A DNA stretch of 64,000 bases from Nemertoderma westbladi (taxonomy: Eukaryota; Xenacoelomorpha; Nemertodermatida; Nemertodermatidae), in NCBI GenBank assembly GCA_032718475.1, contig JAUCBJ010009053.1, positions 1 through 64,000 on the forward strand. Reading direction: 5' to 3'. Each line of letters begins with the position of its first letter. The stretch's first letter is position 1. Shown one piece after another: positions 1 to 12,369 of this stretch. Below the pieces are notes generated by a model. It was given only the letters and a program-made list of their open reading frames with translations, was not told the DNA's origin and ran no database searches. The position numbers were made by a program, and so were the translations under genes.

Positions 1-1147
1 AATCTGTTAAACTTTTTGACCATCTGTAATTCTAGTCGATTAAGATATCGTGGCACCCACCGATATACTTGAAAGACAAATTCTAGAATCAGTGGTTAAC
101 GTCCCCAGACAAGTTCTGGAATAAATCGGTGCCCATCCTAAATATTAATTTAATATTTATTAAAATCTGTAAAATTCAGATCCGTTAACAATTCTAGTCG
201 ATTAAGATATCGTAGCACTTACCGATACTCTTAAAAGACAAATTTCATAGAATTAAGGATCCTAAGTCCCCAGACCTGCTCTGGAATCAAATTGTGTCAA
301 TTTAACATCAAATAATAAAATTCACGGGAATAAATTTAAATTCATATTCAAATGAATTTCATAAATTGTCATTTTGTGCAATTTATAACATTCCCAAAAT
401 TCCAGTAATTAATAGATCATGGGAGCGGAGATTCATATTGAGTGTACTAGAGTGCGAGAATCTCCAACATATAGTCAATAGCCGATAAAATTTATAAAAT
501 CATGCATAAAGAGGATATTGACAATTAAAGAATTACTATTAAATAACATCCCAGATCTGTATGCATGAGAATTACCCTAATTCTACCGCTAGTTTTCCAT
601 AATGTCACCATGGCAACACCCACGCTAGAATTAGAAGCAAGTTAAAGGAACAATAAAAGGCTTGCCCCATTGCGTAGCATAAGAGTATACATAGCGCACT
701 ATTAGTATCCAAGGATACATAGTAATAACGTGACATTCTGGAAGACACTGACTAACGGACAAATGGCATGCATGTGTGCAGTAAGTAATGATTGTATGGA
801 ATTTGTGCGTTTATAGGTGAATGTTACTACTAAAGTGTGTTTACAGTAGCTAATCGCAATTGTAAAATAGCCCTAACTCTACCGAGATAACCTCAAGTGG
901 ATTCAAGCCTTTGGGACGGACAGTGGTGGGACTTGTGCCGGTTATCGTTGTCGTGCTGTTGCTACATGTTGGCGTAAACACTGCGACAGCGGTACATCGG
1001 CGCTGAGAAACCCACTGTCCGGGGGCAAAAGCCTAGTAGGCAGCGACGCCCGCTTGCCTAAAATATTAACTTATATTGATATTAATAAACTCAGATAGCA
1101 GATATGACGGAATTGATAGAAGATGACCTTGGTATTAGAGAGTGAAC
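1..1147. other. Intronic sequence left of the 40-bp array
   Basis: AT-rich sequence with no convincing coding frame. It lies upstream of the WBP11 exon at 8189, so it is probably intron. Two things stand out: a diverged direct repeat of about 160 bp (the block ATTCTAGTCGATTAAGATAT occurs near 31 and near 190, followed in both copies by a CCCCAGAC...CTGGAAT block), and an imperfect inverted repeat at 906-1036. The N-terminal WBP11 exons are not seen here and probably lie left of the window. Confidence 0.5.
906..1036. repeat. Imperfect inverted repeat (hairpin of about 130 bp)
   Basis: The left arm GCCTTTGGGACGGACAGTGG at 908 matches, in reverse complement and with a few mismatches, the right arm CCCACTGTCCGGGGGCAAAA followed by GCC at 1011-1033. 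The roughly 80 bp between them are GC-rich compared with the surroundings. It could be a small DNA-transposon remnant or a foldback sequence. No target-site duplication was recognised. Confidence 0.35.
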
Positions 1148-4100
1148 CCTGGTCTCAAACTAACTTAGTTTCAGTATCCACGCTCCCCCTGGTCACAAAC
1201 TAACTTAGTTTCAGTATCCACGCTCCCCTGGTCTCAAACTAACTTAGTTTCAGTATCCACGCTCCTCCTGGTCCCAAACTAACTTAGTTTCCGTATCCAC
1301 GCTCCCCCTGGTCCCAAACTAACTTAGTTTCAGTATCCACGCTCCCCGTGGTCTCAAACTAACTTAGTTTCAGTATCCACGCTCCCCCTGGTCCCAAACT
1401 AACTTAGTTTCAGTATCCACGCTCCCCCTGGTCCCAAACTAACTTAGTTTCAGTATCCACGCTCCCCGTGGTCTCAAACTAACTTAGTTTCAGTATCCAC
1501 GCTCCCCCTGGTCCCAAACTAACTTAGTTTCCGTATCCACGCTCCCCTGGTCTCAAACTAACTTAGTTTCCGTATCCACGCTCCCCCTGGTCCCAAACTA
1601 ACTTAGTTTCCGTATCCACGCTCCTCCTGGTCCCAAACTAACTTAGTTTCCGTATCCACGCTCCCCTGGTCCCAAACTAACTTAGTTTCCGTATCCACGC
1701 TCCCCTGGTCTCAAACTAACTTAGTTTCAGTATCCACGCTCCCCCTGGTCCCAAACTAACTTAGTTTCAGTATCCACGCTCCTCCTGGTCCCAAACTAAC
1801 TTAGTTTCCGTATCCACGCTCCCCGTGGTCTCAAACTAACTTAGTTTCAGTATCCACGCTCCCCTGGTCCCAAACTAACTTAGTTTCCGTATCCACGCTC
1901 CCCCTGGTCCCAAACTAACTTAGTTTCAGTATCCACGCTCCCCGTGGTATCAAACTAACTTAGTTTCAGTATCCACGCTCCCCCTGGTCATCAAACTAAC
2001 TTAGTTTCAGTATCCACGCTCCCCCTGGTCTCAAACTAACTTAGTTTCAGTATCCACGCTCCCCCTGGTCTCAAACTAACTTAGTTTCAGTATCCACGCT
2101 CCCCTGGTCTCAAACTAACTTAGTTTCCGTATCCACGCCCCCCCCCCCCCTGGTCCCAAACTAACTTAGTTTCCGTATCCACGCTCCCCTGGTCCCAAAC
2201 TAACTTAGTTTCAGTATCCACGCTCCCCGTGGTCTCAAACTAACTTAGTTTCAGTATCCACGCTCCCCCTGGTCCCAAACTAACTTAGTTTCCGTATCCA
2301 CGCTCCTCCTGGTCCCAAACTAACTTAGTTTCCGTATCCACGCTCCCCGTGGTCTCAAACTAACTTAGTTTCAGTATCCACGCTCCCCCTGGTCACAAAC
2401 TAACTTAGTTTCAGTATCCACGCTCCCCTGGTCTCAAACTAACTTAGTTTCAGTATCCACGCTCCCCCTGGTCTCAAACTAACTTAGTTTCCGTATCCAC
2501 GCTCCTCCTGGTCCCAAACTAACTTAGTTTCAGTATCCACGCTCCCCCTGGTCCCAAACTAACTTAGTTTCAGTATCCACGCTCCCCCTGGTCTCAAACT
2601 AACTTAGTTTCAGTATCCACGCTCCCCCTGGTCTCAAACTAACTTAGTTTCAGTATCCACGCTCCCCCTGGTCTCAAACTAACTTAGTTTCAGTATCCAC
2701 GCTCCCCCTGGTCTCAAACTAACTTAGTTTCAGTATCCACGCTCCCCTGGTCTCAAACTAACTTAGTTTCAGTATCCACGCTCCCCCTGGTCACAAACTA
2801 ACTTAGTTTCAGTATCCACGCTCCCCCTGGTCCCAAACTAACTTAGTTTCAGTATCCACGCTCCCCCTGGTCCCAAACTAACTTAGTTTCAGTATCCACG
2901 CTCCCCCTGGTCCCAAACTAACTTAGTTTCAGTATCCACGCTCCTCCTGGTCCCAAACTAACTTAGTTTCAGTATCCACGCTCCCCTGGTCTCAAACTAA
3001 CTTAGTTTCAGTATCCACGCTCCCCCTGGTCTCAAACTAACTTAGTTTCAGTATCCACGCTCCCCCTGGTCTCAAACTAACTTAGTTTCCGTATCCACGC
3101 TCCCCCTGGTCTCAAACTAACTTAGTTTCAGTATCCACGCTCCCCTGGTCACAAACTAACTTAGTTTCAGTATCCACGCTCCCCTGGTCTCAAACTAACT
3201 TAGTTTCAGTATCCACGCTCCCCGCGGTCTCAAACTAACTTAGTTTCAGTATCCACGCTCCCCCTGGTCTCAAACTAACTTAGTTTCCGTATCCACGCCC
3301 CCCTCCCCCTGGTCCCAAACTAACTTAGTTTCCGTATCCACGCTCCCCCTGGTCTCAAACTAACTTAGTTTCAGTATCCACGCTCCCCTGGTCTCAAACT
3401 AACTTAGTTTCCGTATCCACGCCCCCCCCCCCTGGTCCCAAACTAACTTAGTTTCAGTATCCACGCTCCCCCTGGTCCCAAACTAACTTAGTTTCAGTAT
3501 CCACGCTCCCCCTGGTCCCAAACTAACTTAGTTTCAGTATCCACGCTCCCCCTGGTCTCAAACTAACTTAGTTTCAGTATCCACGCTCCCTCTGGTCTCA
3601 AACTAACTTAGTTTCAGTATCCACGCTCCCCGCGGTCTCAAACTAACTTAGTTTCAGTATCCACGCTTCCCCTGGTCTCAAACTAACTTAGTTTCAGTAT
3701 CCACGCTCCCCTGGTCTCAAACTAACTTAGTTTCAGTATCCACGCTTCCCCTGGTCTCAAATTAACTTAGTTTCAGTATCCACGCTCCTCCTGGTCTCAA
3801 ACTAACTTAGTTTCAGTATCCACGCTTCCCCTTGTATCAAATTAACTTAGTTTCAGTATCCACGCTCCTCCTGGTCCCAAACTAACTTAGTTTCAGTATC
3901 CACGCTCCCCGCTGGTCTCAAACTAACTTAGTTTCAATATCCACGCTCCCCGCGGTCTCAAACTAACTTAGTTTCAGTATCCACGCTCCCCCTGGTCCCA
4001 AACTAACTTAGTTTCAGTATCCACGCCCCCCCCTGGTCCCAAACTAACTTAGTTTCAGTATCCACGCTTCCCCTGGTCTCAAACTAACTTAGTTTCAGTA

Positions 4101-7100
4101 TCCACGCTCCCCTGGTCTCAAACTAACTTAGTTTCAGTATCCACGCTTCCCCTTGTATCAAATTAACTTAGTTTCAGTATCCACGCTCCCCTGGTCTCAA
4201 ACTAACTTAGTTTCAGTATCCACGCTCCCCTGGTATCAAACTAACTTAGTTTCAGTATCCACGCTTCCCCTGGTCCCAAACTAACTTAGTTTCAGTATCC
4301 ACGCTTCCCCTGGTCCCAAACTAACTTAGTTTCAGTATCCACGCTTCCCCTGGTATCAAACTAACTTAGTTTCAGTATCCACGCTTCCCCTGGTCCCAAA
4401 CTAACTTAGTTTCAGTATCCACGCTTCCCCTGGTCCCAAACTAACTTAGTTTCAGTATCCACGCTCCCCCTGGTCTCAAACTAACTTAGTTTCAGTATCC
4501 ACGCTCCCCCTGGTCTCAAACTAACTTAGTTTCAGTATCCACGCTCCCCCTGGTCTCAAACTAACTTAGTTTCAGTATCCACGCTCCCCCTGGTCTCAAA
4601 CTAACTTAGTTTCAGTATCCACGCTCCCCCTGGTCCCAAACTAACTTAGTTTCAGTATCCACGCTCCCCCTGGTCTCAAACTAACTTAGTTTCAGTATCC
4701 ACGCTCCCCCTGGTCTCAAACTAACTTAGTTTCCGTATCCACGCTCCCCTGGTCTCAAACTAACTTAGTTTCAGTATCCACGCTCCCCCTGGTCTCAAAC
4801 TAACTTAGTTTCAGTATCCACGCTCCCCTGGTCTCAAACTAACTTAGTTTCAGTATCCACGCTCCCCCTGGTCCCAAACTAACTTAGTTTCAGTATCCAC
4901 GCTTCCCCTGGTCCCAAACTAACTTAGTTTCAGTATCCACGCCCCCCTGGTCTCAAACTAACTTAGTTTCAGTATCCACGCCCCCCTGGTCCCAAACTAA
5001 CTTAGTTTCAGTATCCACGCCCCCCTGGTCTCAAACTAACTTAGTTTCAGTATCCACGCTCCCCCTGGTCTCAAACTAACTTAGTTTCAGTATCCACGCT
5101 CCCCTGACCTCAAACTAACTTAGTTTCAGTATCCACGCTCCCCTGACCTCAAACTAACTTAGTTTCAGTATCCACGCTCCCCTGGTCTCAAACTAACTTA
5201 GTTTCAGTATCCACGCTCCCCTGACCTCAAACTAACTTAGTTTCAGTATCCACGCTCCCCTGGTCTCAAATTAACTTAGTTTCAGTATCCACGCTCCCCT
5301 GGTCCCAAACTAACTTAGTTTCAGTATCCACGCTCCCCCTGGTCTCAAACTAACTTAGTTTCAGTATCCACGCTCCCCCTGGTCTCAAACTAACTTAGTT
5401 TCAGTATCCACGCTCCCCCTGGTCCCAAACTAACTTAGTTTCAGTATCCACGCTCCCCCTGGTCTCAAACTAACTTAGTTTCAGTATCCACGCTCCCCCT
5501 GGTCTCAAACTAACTTAGTTTCCGTATCAACGCTCCCCTGGTCTCAAACTAACTTAGTTTCAGTATCCACGCTCCCCCTGGTCTCAAACTAACTTAGTTT
5601 CAGTATCCACGCTCCCCTGGTCTCAAACTAACTTAGTTTCAGTATCCACGCTCCCCTGACCTCAAACTAACTTAGTTTCAGTATCCACGCCCCCCTGGTC
5701 TCAAACTAACTTAGTTTCAGTATCCACGCTCCCCCTGGTCTCAAACTAACTTAGTTTCAGTATCCACGCTCCCCTGACCTCAAACTAACTTAGTTTCAGT
5801 ATCCACGCTCCCCTGACCTCAAACTAACTTAGTTTCAGTATCCACGCTCCCCTGGTCTCAAACTAACTTAGTTTCAGTATCCACGCTCCCCTGACCTCAA
5901 ACTAACTTAGTTTCAGTATCCACGCTCCCCTGGTCTCAAACTAACTTAGTTTCAGTATCCACGCTCCCCTGACCTCAAACTAACTTAGTTTCAGTATCCA
6001 CGCTCCCCCTGGTCTCAAACTAACTTAGTTTCAGTATCCACGCTCCCCTGGTCTCAAACTAACTTAGTTTCAGTATCCACGCTTCCCCTGGTCCCAAACT
6101 AACTTAGTTTCAGTATCCACGCTTCCCCTGGTATCAAACTAACTTAGTTTCAGTATCCACGCTTCCCCTGGTCCCAAACTAACTTAGTTTCAGTATCCAC
6201 GCTTCCCCTGGTCCCAAACTAACTTAGTTTCAGTATCCACGCTCCCCCTGGTCTCAAACTAACTTAGTTTCAGTATCCACGCTCCCCCTGGTCTCAAACT
6301 AACTTAGTTTCAGTATCCACGCTCCCCCTGGTCTCAAACTAACTTAGTTTCAGTATCCACGCTCCCCCTGGTCTCAAACTAACTTAGTTTCAGTATCCAC
6401 GCTCCCCCTGGTCCCAAACTAACTTAGTTTCAGTATCCACGCTCCCCCTGGTCTCAAACTAACTTAGTTTCAGTATCCACGCTCCCCCTGGTCTCAAACT
6501 AACTTAGTTTCCGTATCAACGCTCCCCTGGTCTCAAACTAACTTAGTTTCAGTATCCACGCTCCCCCTGGTCTCAAACTAACTTAGTTTCAGTATCCACG
6601 CTCCCCTGGTCTCAAACTAACTTAGTTTCAGTATCCACGCTCCCCCTGGTCCCAAACTAACTTAGTTTCAGTATCCACGCTTCCCCTGGTCCCAAACTAA
6701 CTTAGTTTCAGTATCCACGCCCCCCTGGTCTCAAACTAACTTAGTTTCAGTATCCACGCCCCCCTGGTCCCAAACTAACTTAGTTTCAGTATCCACGCTC
6801 CCCCTGGTCTCAAACTAACTTAGTTTCAGTATCCACGCTCCCCCTGGTCTCAAACTAACTTAGTTTCAGTATCCACGCTCCCCTGACCTCAAACTAACTT
6901 AGTTTCAGTATCCACGCCCCCCTGGTCCCAAACTAACTTAGTTTCAGTATCCACGCCCCCCTGGTCTCAAACTAACTTAGTTTCAGTATCCACGCTCCCC
7001 CTGGTCTCAAACTAACTTAGTTTCAGTATCCACGCTCCCCTGACCTCAAACTAACTTAGTTTCAGTATCCACGCTCCCCTGACCTCAAACTAACTTAGTT

Positions 7101-8086
7101 TCAGTATCCACGCCCCCCTGGTCTCAAACTAACTTAGTTTCAGTATCCACGCTCCCCCTGGTCTCAAACTAACTTAGTTTCAGTATCCACGCTCCCCTGA
7201 CCTCAAACTAACTTAGTTTCAGTATCCACGCTCCCCTGACCTCAAACTAACTTAGTTTCAGTATCCACGCTCCCCCTGGTCTCAAACTAACTTAGTTTCA
7301 GTATCCACGCTCCCCTGACCTCAAACTAACTTAGTTTCAGTATCCACGCTCCCCTGACCTCAAACTAACTTAGTTTCAGTATCCACGCTCCCCTGGTCTC
7401 AAACTAACTTAGTTTCAGTATCCACGCTCCCCTGACCTCAAACTAACTTAGTTTCAGTATCCACGCTCCCCTGACCTCAAACTAACTTAGTTTCAGTATC
7501 CACGCTCCCCTGGTCTCAAACTAACTTAGTTTCAGTATCCACGCTCCCCTGACCTCAAACTAACTTAGTTTCAGTATCCACGCTTCCCCTTGTATCAAAT
7601 TAACTTAGTTTCAGTATCCACGCCCCCCTGGTCCCAAACTAACTTAGTTTCAGTATCCACGCTCCCCCTGGTCTCAAACTAACTTAGTTTCAGTATCCAC
7701 GCTCCCCTGACCTCAAACTAACTTAGTTTCAGTATCCACGCTCCCCTGACCTCAAACTAACTTAGTTTCAGTATCCACGCTCCCCCTGGTCTCAAACTAA
7801 CTTAGTTTCAGTATCCACGCTCCCCTGACCTCAAACTAACTTAGTTTCAGTATCCACGCTCCCCTGACCTCAAACTAACTTAGTTTCAGTATCCACGCTC
7901 CCCTGGTCTCAAACTAACTTAGTTTCAGTATCCACGCTCCCCTGACCTCAAACTAACTTAGTTTCAGTATCCACGCTTCCCCTTGTATCAAATTAACTTA
8001 GTTTCAGTATCCACGCCCCCCTGGTCCCAAACTAACTTAGTTTCAGTATCCACGCTCCCCTGGTCCCAAACTAACTTAGTTTCAGT
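1148..8086. repeat. 40-bp minisatellite, about 175 copies, with acceptor-like motifs
   Basis: Tandem array of a 38-40 bp unit whose core is CAAACTAACTTAGTTTC followed by AGTATCCACGCTCC and a C-run of variable length. Each unit contains the 15-bp palindrome AAACTAACTTAGTTT. On the + strand each unit also carries CTAAC, then TTAG and TTTCAG, which together resemble a branch point and 3' splice site. The array ends about 100 bp before the acceptor of the WBP11 exon at 8189. Variants (GACCTC, TTGTATCAAATT, CCGTATC) form clusters that recur as higher-order blocks. Confidence 0.95.
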
Positions 8087-8188
8087 TTCGGTTTCGTGTT
8101 TTTATTTGTCAATTTCGCTGGCCTATCGTATTAATTGTTATTGTATTGTTTAATTTATCTGTAGGTCTATTTATTTTTGTTACCATAG

Positions 8189-8345
8189 GAACGCGAAGAC
8201 CCCGATAGATACGCCGAGTTCCGCAAGGCCATTGTGGACTACGAGAAGAAAAGGTCGCGAGAGGAGGAATACTTCCTGTCTGTTCGCGAAGCGCAGGAAG
8301 TAACAGTCACTGATATACCGATGCCGATATCCGAGAGGCTGTCTG
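8189..8345 (+). CDS. WBP11: WBP11 internal exon (WW domain-binding protein 11)
   Basis: Internal exon of the splicing factor WBP11 (SNP70/NpwBP family), a nuclear proline-rich protein that associates with the spliceosome, PQBP1 and protein phosphatase 1. The exon follows the acceptor TTACCATAG and starts in phase 0. It encodes EREDPDRYAEFRKAIVDYEK, then KKRSREEEYFLSVREAQEVT and a DIPMP motif. From knowledge of the family this matches the region where vertebrate WBP11 has a charged helix ending in an IPLP motif. The donor is GGCTGTCTG|GTGAGT, phase 1, and joins exactly to the phase-1 exon at 20331. Twelve residues then separate IPMP from the next DIPLPG, the spacing I recall for the vertebrate protein. 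The last bases of the exon are repeated downstream as the 31-bp array. The N-terminal Wbp11 domain is outside the window. Confidence 0.85.
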
Positions 8346-11300
8346 GTGAGTGGTTGTCTGGTGAGTGGCTGTTTGGTGAGTGGCCGAGTGTCGAGAGGCG
8401 GTCTGGTGAGTGGCTGAGTGTCCGAGCGGCTGTCTGGTGAGTGGCTGAGTGTCCGAGAGGCTGTCTGGTGAATGGCCGAGTGCCGAGAGGCTGTCTGGTG
8501 AGTGGCCGAGTGCCGAGAGGCTGTCTGGTGAGTGGCTGAGTGTCCGAGAGGCTGTCTGGTGAGTGGCTGAGTATCCGAGAGGCTGTCTGATGGTTAGTGG
8601 CTGAGTGCCGAGAGGCTGTCTGGTGAGTGGCCGAGTGCCGAGATGCTGTCTGGAGAGTGGCTGAGTGTCCGAGAGGCTATCTGATGGTGAGTGGCTGAGT
8701 GCCGAGAGGCTGTCTGGTTAGTGGCCGAGTGCCGAGATGCTTCTGGTGAGTGGCTGAATGTCCGAGAGGCTGTCTGGTGAGTGGCTGAGTGCCGAGAGGC
8801 TGTCTGGTGAGTGGCTGAGTGTCCGAGAGGCTGTCTGGTGAGTGGCTGAGTGCCGAGAGGCTGTCTGGTGAGTGGCTGAGTGTCCGAGAGGCTGTCTGGT
8901 GAGTGTCCGAGTGCCGAGAGGCTGTCTGGTGAGTGGCTGAGTGTCCGAGAGGCTGGCTGGTGAGTGGCCGAGTGCCGAGAGGCTGTCTGGTGAGTGGCTG
9001 AGTGCCGAGAGGCTGTCTGGTGAGTGGCTGAGTGTCCGATTGGCTGTCTGGTGAGTGGTTGAGTGTCCGAGAGGCTGTCTGGTGAGTGGCTGAGTGCCGA
9101 GAGGCTGTCTGGTGAGTGGCTGAGTGTCCGAGAGGCTGTCTGGTGAGTGGCTGAGTGTCCGAGATGCTGTCTGGTGAGTGGCCGAGTGCCGAGAGGCTGT
9201 CTGGTGAGTGGCTGAGTGCCGAGAGGCTGTCTGGTGAGTGGCTGAGTGTCCGAGAGGCTGTCTGGTGAGTGTCCGAGTGCCGAGAGGCTGTCTGGTGAGT
9301 GGCTGAGTGTCCGAGAGGCTGTCTGGTGAGTGGCTGAGTGCCAAGATGCTGTCTGGTGAGTGGCCGAGTGCCGAGAGGCTGTCTGGTGAGTGGCTGAGTG
9401 TCCGAGAGGCTGTCTGGTGAGTGGCTGAGTGTCCGAGAGGCTGTCTGATGGTGAGTGGCCGAGTGCCGAGATGCTTCTGGTGAGTGGCTGAATGTCCGAG
9501 AGGCTGTCTGGTGAGTGGCTGAGTGTCCGAGAGGCTGTCTTGTGAGTGGCCGAGTGCCGAGAGGCTGTCTGGTGAGTGGATGAGTGCCGAGAGGCTGTCT
9601 GGTGAGTGGCTGAGTGTCCGAGAGGCTGTCTGGTGAGTGGCTGAGTGTCCGAGAGGCTGTCTGATGGTGAGTGGCTGAGTGCCGAGAGGCTGTCTGGTGA
9701 GTAGCTGAGTGCCGAGAGGCTGTCTGGTGAGTGGCTGAGTGTCCGAGAGGCTGTCTGGTGAGTGGCTGAGTGTCCGAGAGGCTATCTGATGGTGAGTGGC
9801 TGAGTGCCGAGAGGCTGTCTGGTGAGTGGCCGAGTGCCGAGATGCTTCTGGTGAGTGGCTGAATGTCCGAGAGGCTGTCTGGTGAGTGGCTGAGTGCCGA
9901 GAGGCTGTCTGGTGAGTGGCTGAGTGTCCGAGAGGCTGTCTCGTGAGTGGCTGAGTGTCCGAGAGGCTGTCTGATGGTGAGTGGCCGAGTGCCGAGAGGC
10001 TGTCTGGTGAGTGGCCGAGTGCCGAGAGGCTGTCTGGTGAGTGGCTGAGTGTCCGAGAGGCTGTCTGGTGAGTGGCTGAGTGTCCGAGAGGCTGTCTGAT
10101 GGTGAGTGGCTGAGTGTCCGAGTGGCTGTCTGGTGAGTGGCCGAGTGCCGAGATGCTTCTGGTGAGTGGCTGAATGTCCGAGAGGCTGTCTGGTGAGTGG
10201 CTGAGTGTCCGAGAGGCTGTCTGGTGAGTGGCCGAGTGCCGAGAGGCTGTCTGGTGAGTGGCTGAGTGCCGAGAGGCTGTCTGGTGAGTGGCTGAGTGTC
10301 CGAGAGGCTGCCTGGTGTGTGGCTGAGTGTCCGAGAGGTTGTCTGGTGAATGGCTGAGTGTCGAGAGGCTGTCTGGTGAGTGGCTGAGTGTCCGAGAGGC
10401 TGCCTGGTGAGTGGCTGAGTGTCCAAGGGGCTGCCTGGTGAGTGGCTGAGTGTCCGAGAGGCTGTCTGGTGAGTGGCTGAGTGTCCGAGAGGATGTCTGG
10501 TGAGTGGCTGAGTGTCCGAGAGGATGTCTGGTGAGTGGCTGAGTGCCGAGAGGCTGTCAGATGGTAAGTGGCTGAGTGCCGAGAGGCTGTCGGGTGAGTG
10601 GCTGAGTGTCCGAGAGGCTGTCTGGTGAGTGGCTGAGTGTCTGAGAGGCGGTCTGGTGAATAGCTGAGTGCCGAGAGGCTGTCTGATGGTGAGTGGCTGA
10701 GTGCCGAGAGGCTGTCTGGTGAGTGGCCGAGTGCCGAAAGGCTGTCTGGTGAGTGGCTGAGTGTCCGAGAGGCTGTCTGGTGAGTGGTTGAGTGTCTGAG
10801 AGGCTGTCTGGTGAGTGGCTGAGTGTCCGAGAGGCTGTCTGGTGAGTGGCCGAGTGCCGAGAGTCTGTCTGGTGAGTGGCTGAGTGTCCGAGAGGCTGTC
10901 TGGTGAGTGGCTGAGTGCCGAGAGGCTGTCTGGTGAGTGGCTGAGTGTCCGAGAGGCTGTCTGGTGAGTTGTTGAGTGTCTGAGAGGCTGTTTGGTGAAT
11001 GGCTGAGTGTCCGAGAGGCTGTCTAGTGAGTGGCTGAGTGCCGAGAGGCTGTCTGGTGAATGGCTCAATGTCCGAGAGGCTGTCTGGTGAATGGCTCGAG
11101 TGCCGAGAGGCTGTCTGGTGAGTGGCTGAGTGCCGAGAGGCTGTCTGGTGAATGGCTCAATGCCGAGAGGCTGTCTGGTGAATGGCTCAGTGCCGAGAGG
11201 CTGTCTGGTGATTGGCTGAGTGTCCGAGAGGCTGTTTGGTGAGTGGCTGAGTGTCCGAGAGGCTGTCTGGTGATTGGCTGAGTGTCCGAGAGGCTGTTTG

Positions 11301-11398
11301 GTGAGTGGCTGAGTGTCCGAGAGGCTGTCTGGTGAGTTGCTGAGTGTCCGAGAGGCTGAGTGTCCGAGAGGCTGTCTGGTGAGTGGCTGAGTGCCGAG
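8327..11398. repeat. 31-bp minisatellite made of the WBP11 exon-donor junction
   Basis: Roughly 100 copies of a 29-31 bp unit, GTGAGTGGCTGAGTG then (T)CCGAGAGGCTGTCTG, beginning inside the coding exon at 8327. The last bases of the exon plus its donor are the first unit. Nearly every later unit therefore repeats a near-exact exon end and a consensus GTGAGT donor on the + strand. The first units are shorter (15-bp steps). Long frames on both strands through this array, including one of 547 codons on the - strand, are low-complexity repeat translations and not genes. Confidence 0.95.
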
Positions 11399-12090
11399 GA
11401 AAACTGAAATTCCATTACCAAACAAAATTGTAAGATTGATTCATATGAACAATTCACTTTTTTGGTATGTCACCCTACCTAACCTAATGCAGCAGTGCTC
11501 TCGGTTTTATACTGTTATTCTCTCAAAGTCAAAAGTGACCAAATCTATGTCTCGCTGAATTAATGTTATTTTTCTATGGTTTGAATTATTACATTCACAA
11601 TATAAACTGTACCATTTAGTAGAGAATTATTATATCACCTCTATTTGTTCGACTTGTCCTGAAATTATCTGTTATAGTGTTGCTGTGCTTGTTATCTGTT
11701 ATTATCTTAGTTATTATCTTAGTTATCTTAGTAGATCTGTTATAGTGTTGCTTGCTAAGCTATGGTGCTTGAAATACTAGCTGGGCGAACCTCAGCAAAC
11801 AGAAATCCGGCAAGTCATATATATCATTATGTGGGGCGAGCCACCAAAGTAAACGAGCCAATCGGTCTGCGTTCTGATGCTCTGTCGCGTCTAATATTTA
11901 AACGTTAAGCCAATCTAACCAAACTTGGTACACATGTTGTTTGGCTAAAGTTTAGAAATTTTCTAAGATCAATTCAGTTAATTAAGTTGATTACGGAAAA
12001 AAAACAGCGTTTTTCTGCTTGTATTTTAATGTTAATTAACTATTTTCTACTATAAAAGAGTAAATTAATTAATTATACTTAAAAAATAAC
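11399..12090. other. Intronic AT-rich sequence, no gene seen
   Basis: Part of the WBP11 intron after the exon at 8189-8345. It has short internal duplications (GTTATCTGTTATTATCTTAG and neighbours near 11690-11750) but no coding or RNA gene that I can recognise. Confidence 0.5.
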
Positions 12091-12369
12091 GCCCATGTGA
12101 AGAATACCATCAGGATTTCACTTTTCGGTCGACTTTTTATTGGAATTTTATATATGAAGATTTGTTATTTTTTTTAATTTATCTTTATTAAGTGTTTTAT
12201 AGCGCTTATTTCTGTCTTATAACCTGTACAGATAATAATTAGTTTATTGTTTTGGTTAGATTCAGCCCTTCTGAAACCTGTGGTTATAGTGAAAACCTGG
12301 TATTCTTCACATGGGGGTAACTGCAAAGTGAAATATAATGGCAGAAAGTCTGGTATTCTTCACATGGGC
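12091..12369. mobile_element. Candidate MITE with 19-bp terminal inverted repeats
   Basis: The left end GCCCATGTGAAGAATACCA at 12091-12109 is repeated in perfect reverse complement at 12351-12369. A second internal copy of the right-end motif (GGTATTCTTCACATGGG) lies near 12298. There is no coding frame, and the 279-bp size fits a nonautonomous DNA element. The flanks AAAAATAAC and AAAAATTAC are similar but not identical, so the target duplication is uncertain. Confidence 0.5.

Noticed and set aside
1148-8086. CRISPR array
   Set aside because: Units are directly tandem without unique spacers, no cas genes are present, and the context is a eukaryotic intron.
8718-11457. Large - strand frames (208, 547 and 130 codons) with THQTASRTLSHSPDSLS-type repeats
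   Set aside because: Translation of the 29-31 bp array. The array is explained by the + strand exon-donor junction, and unit lengths that are not multiples of three keep shifting the frame.
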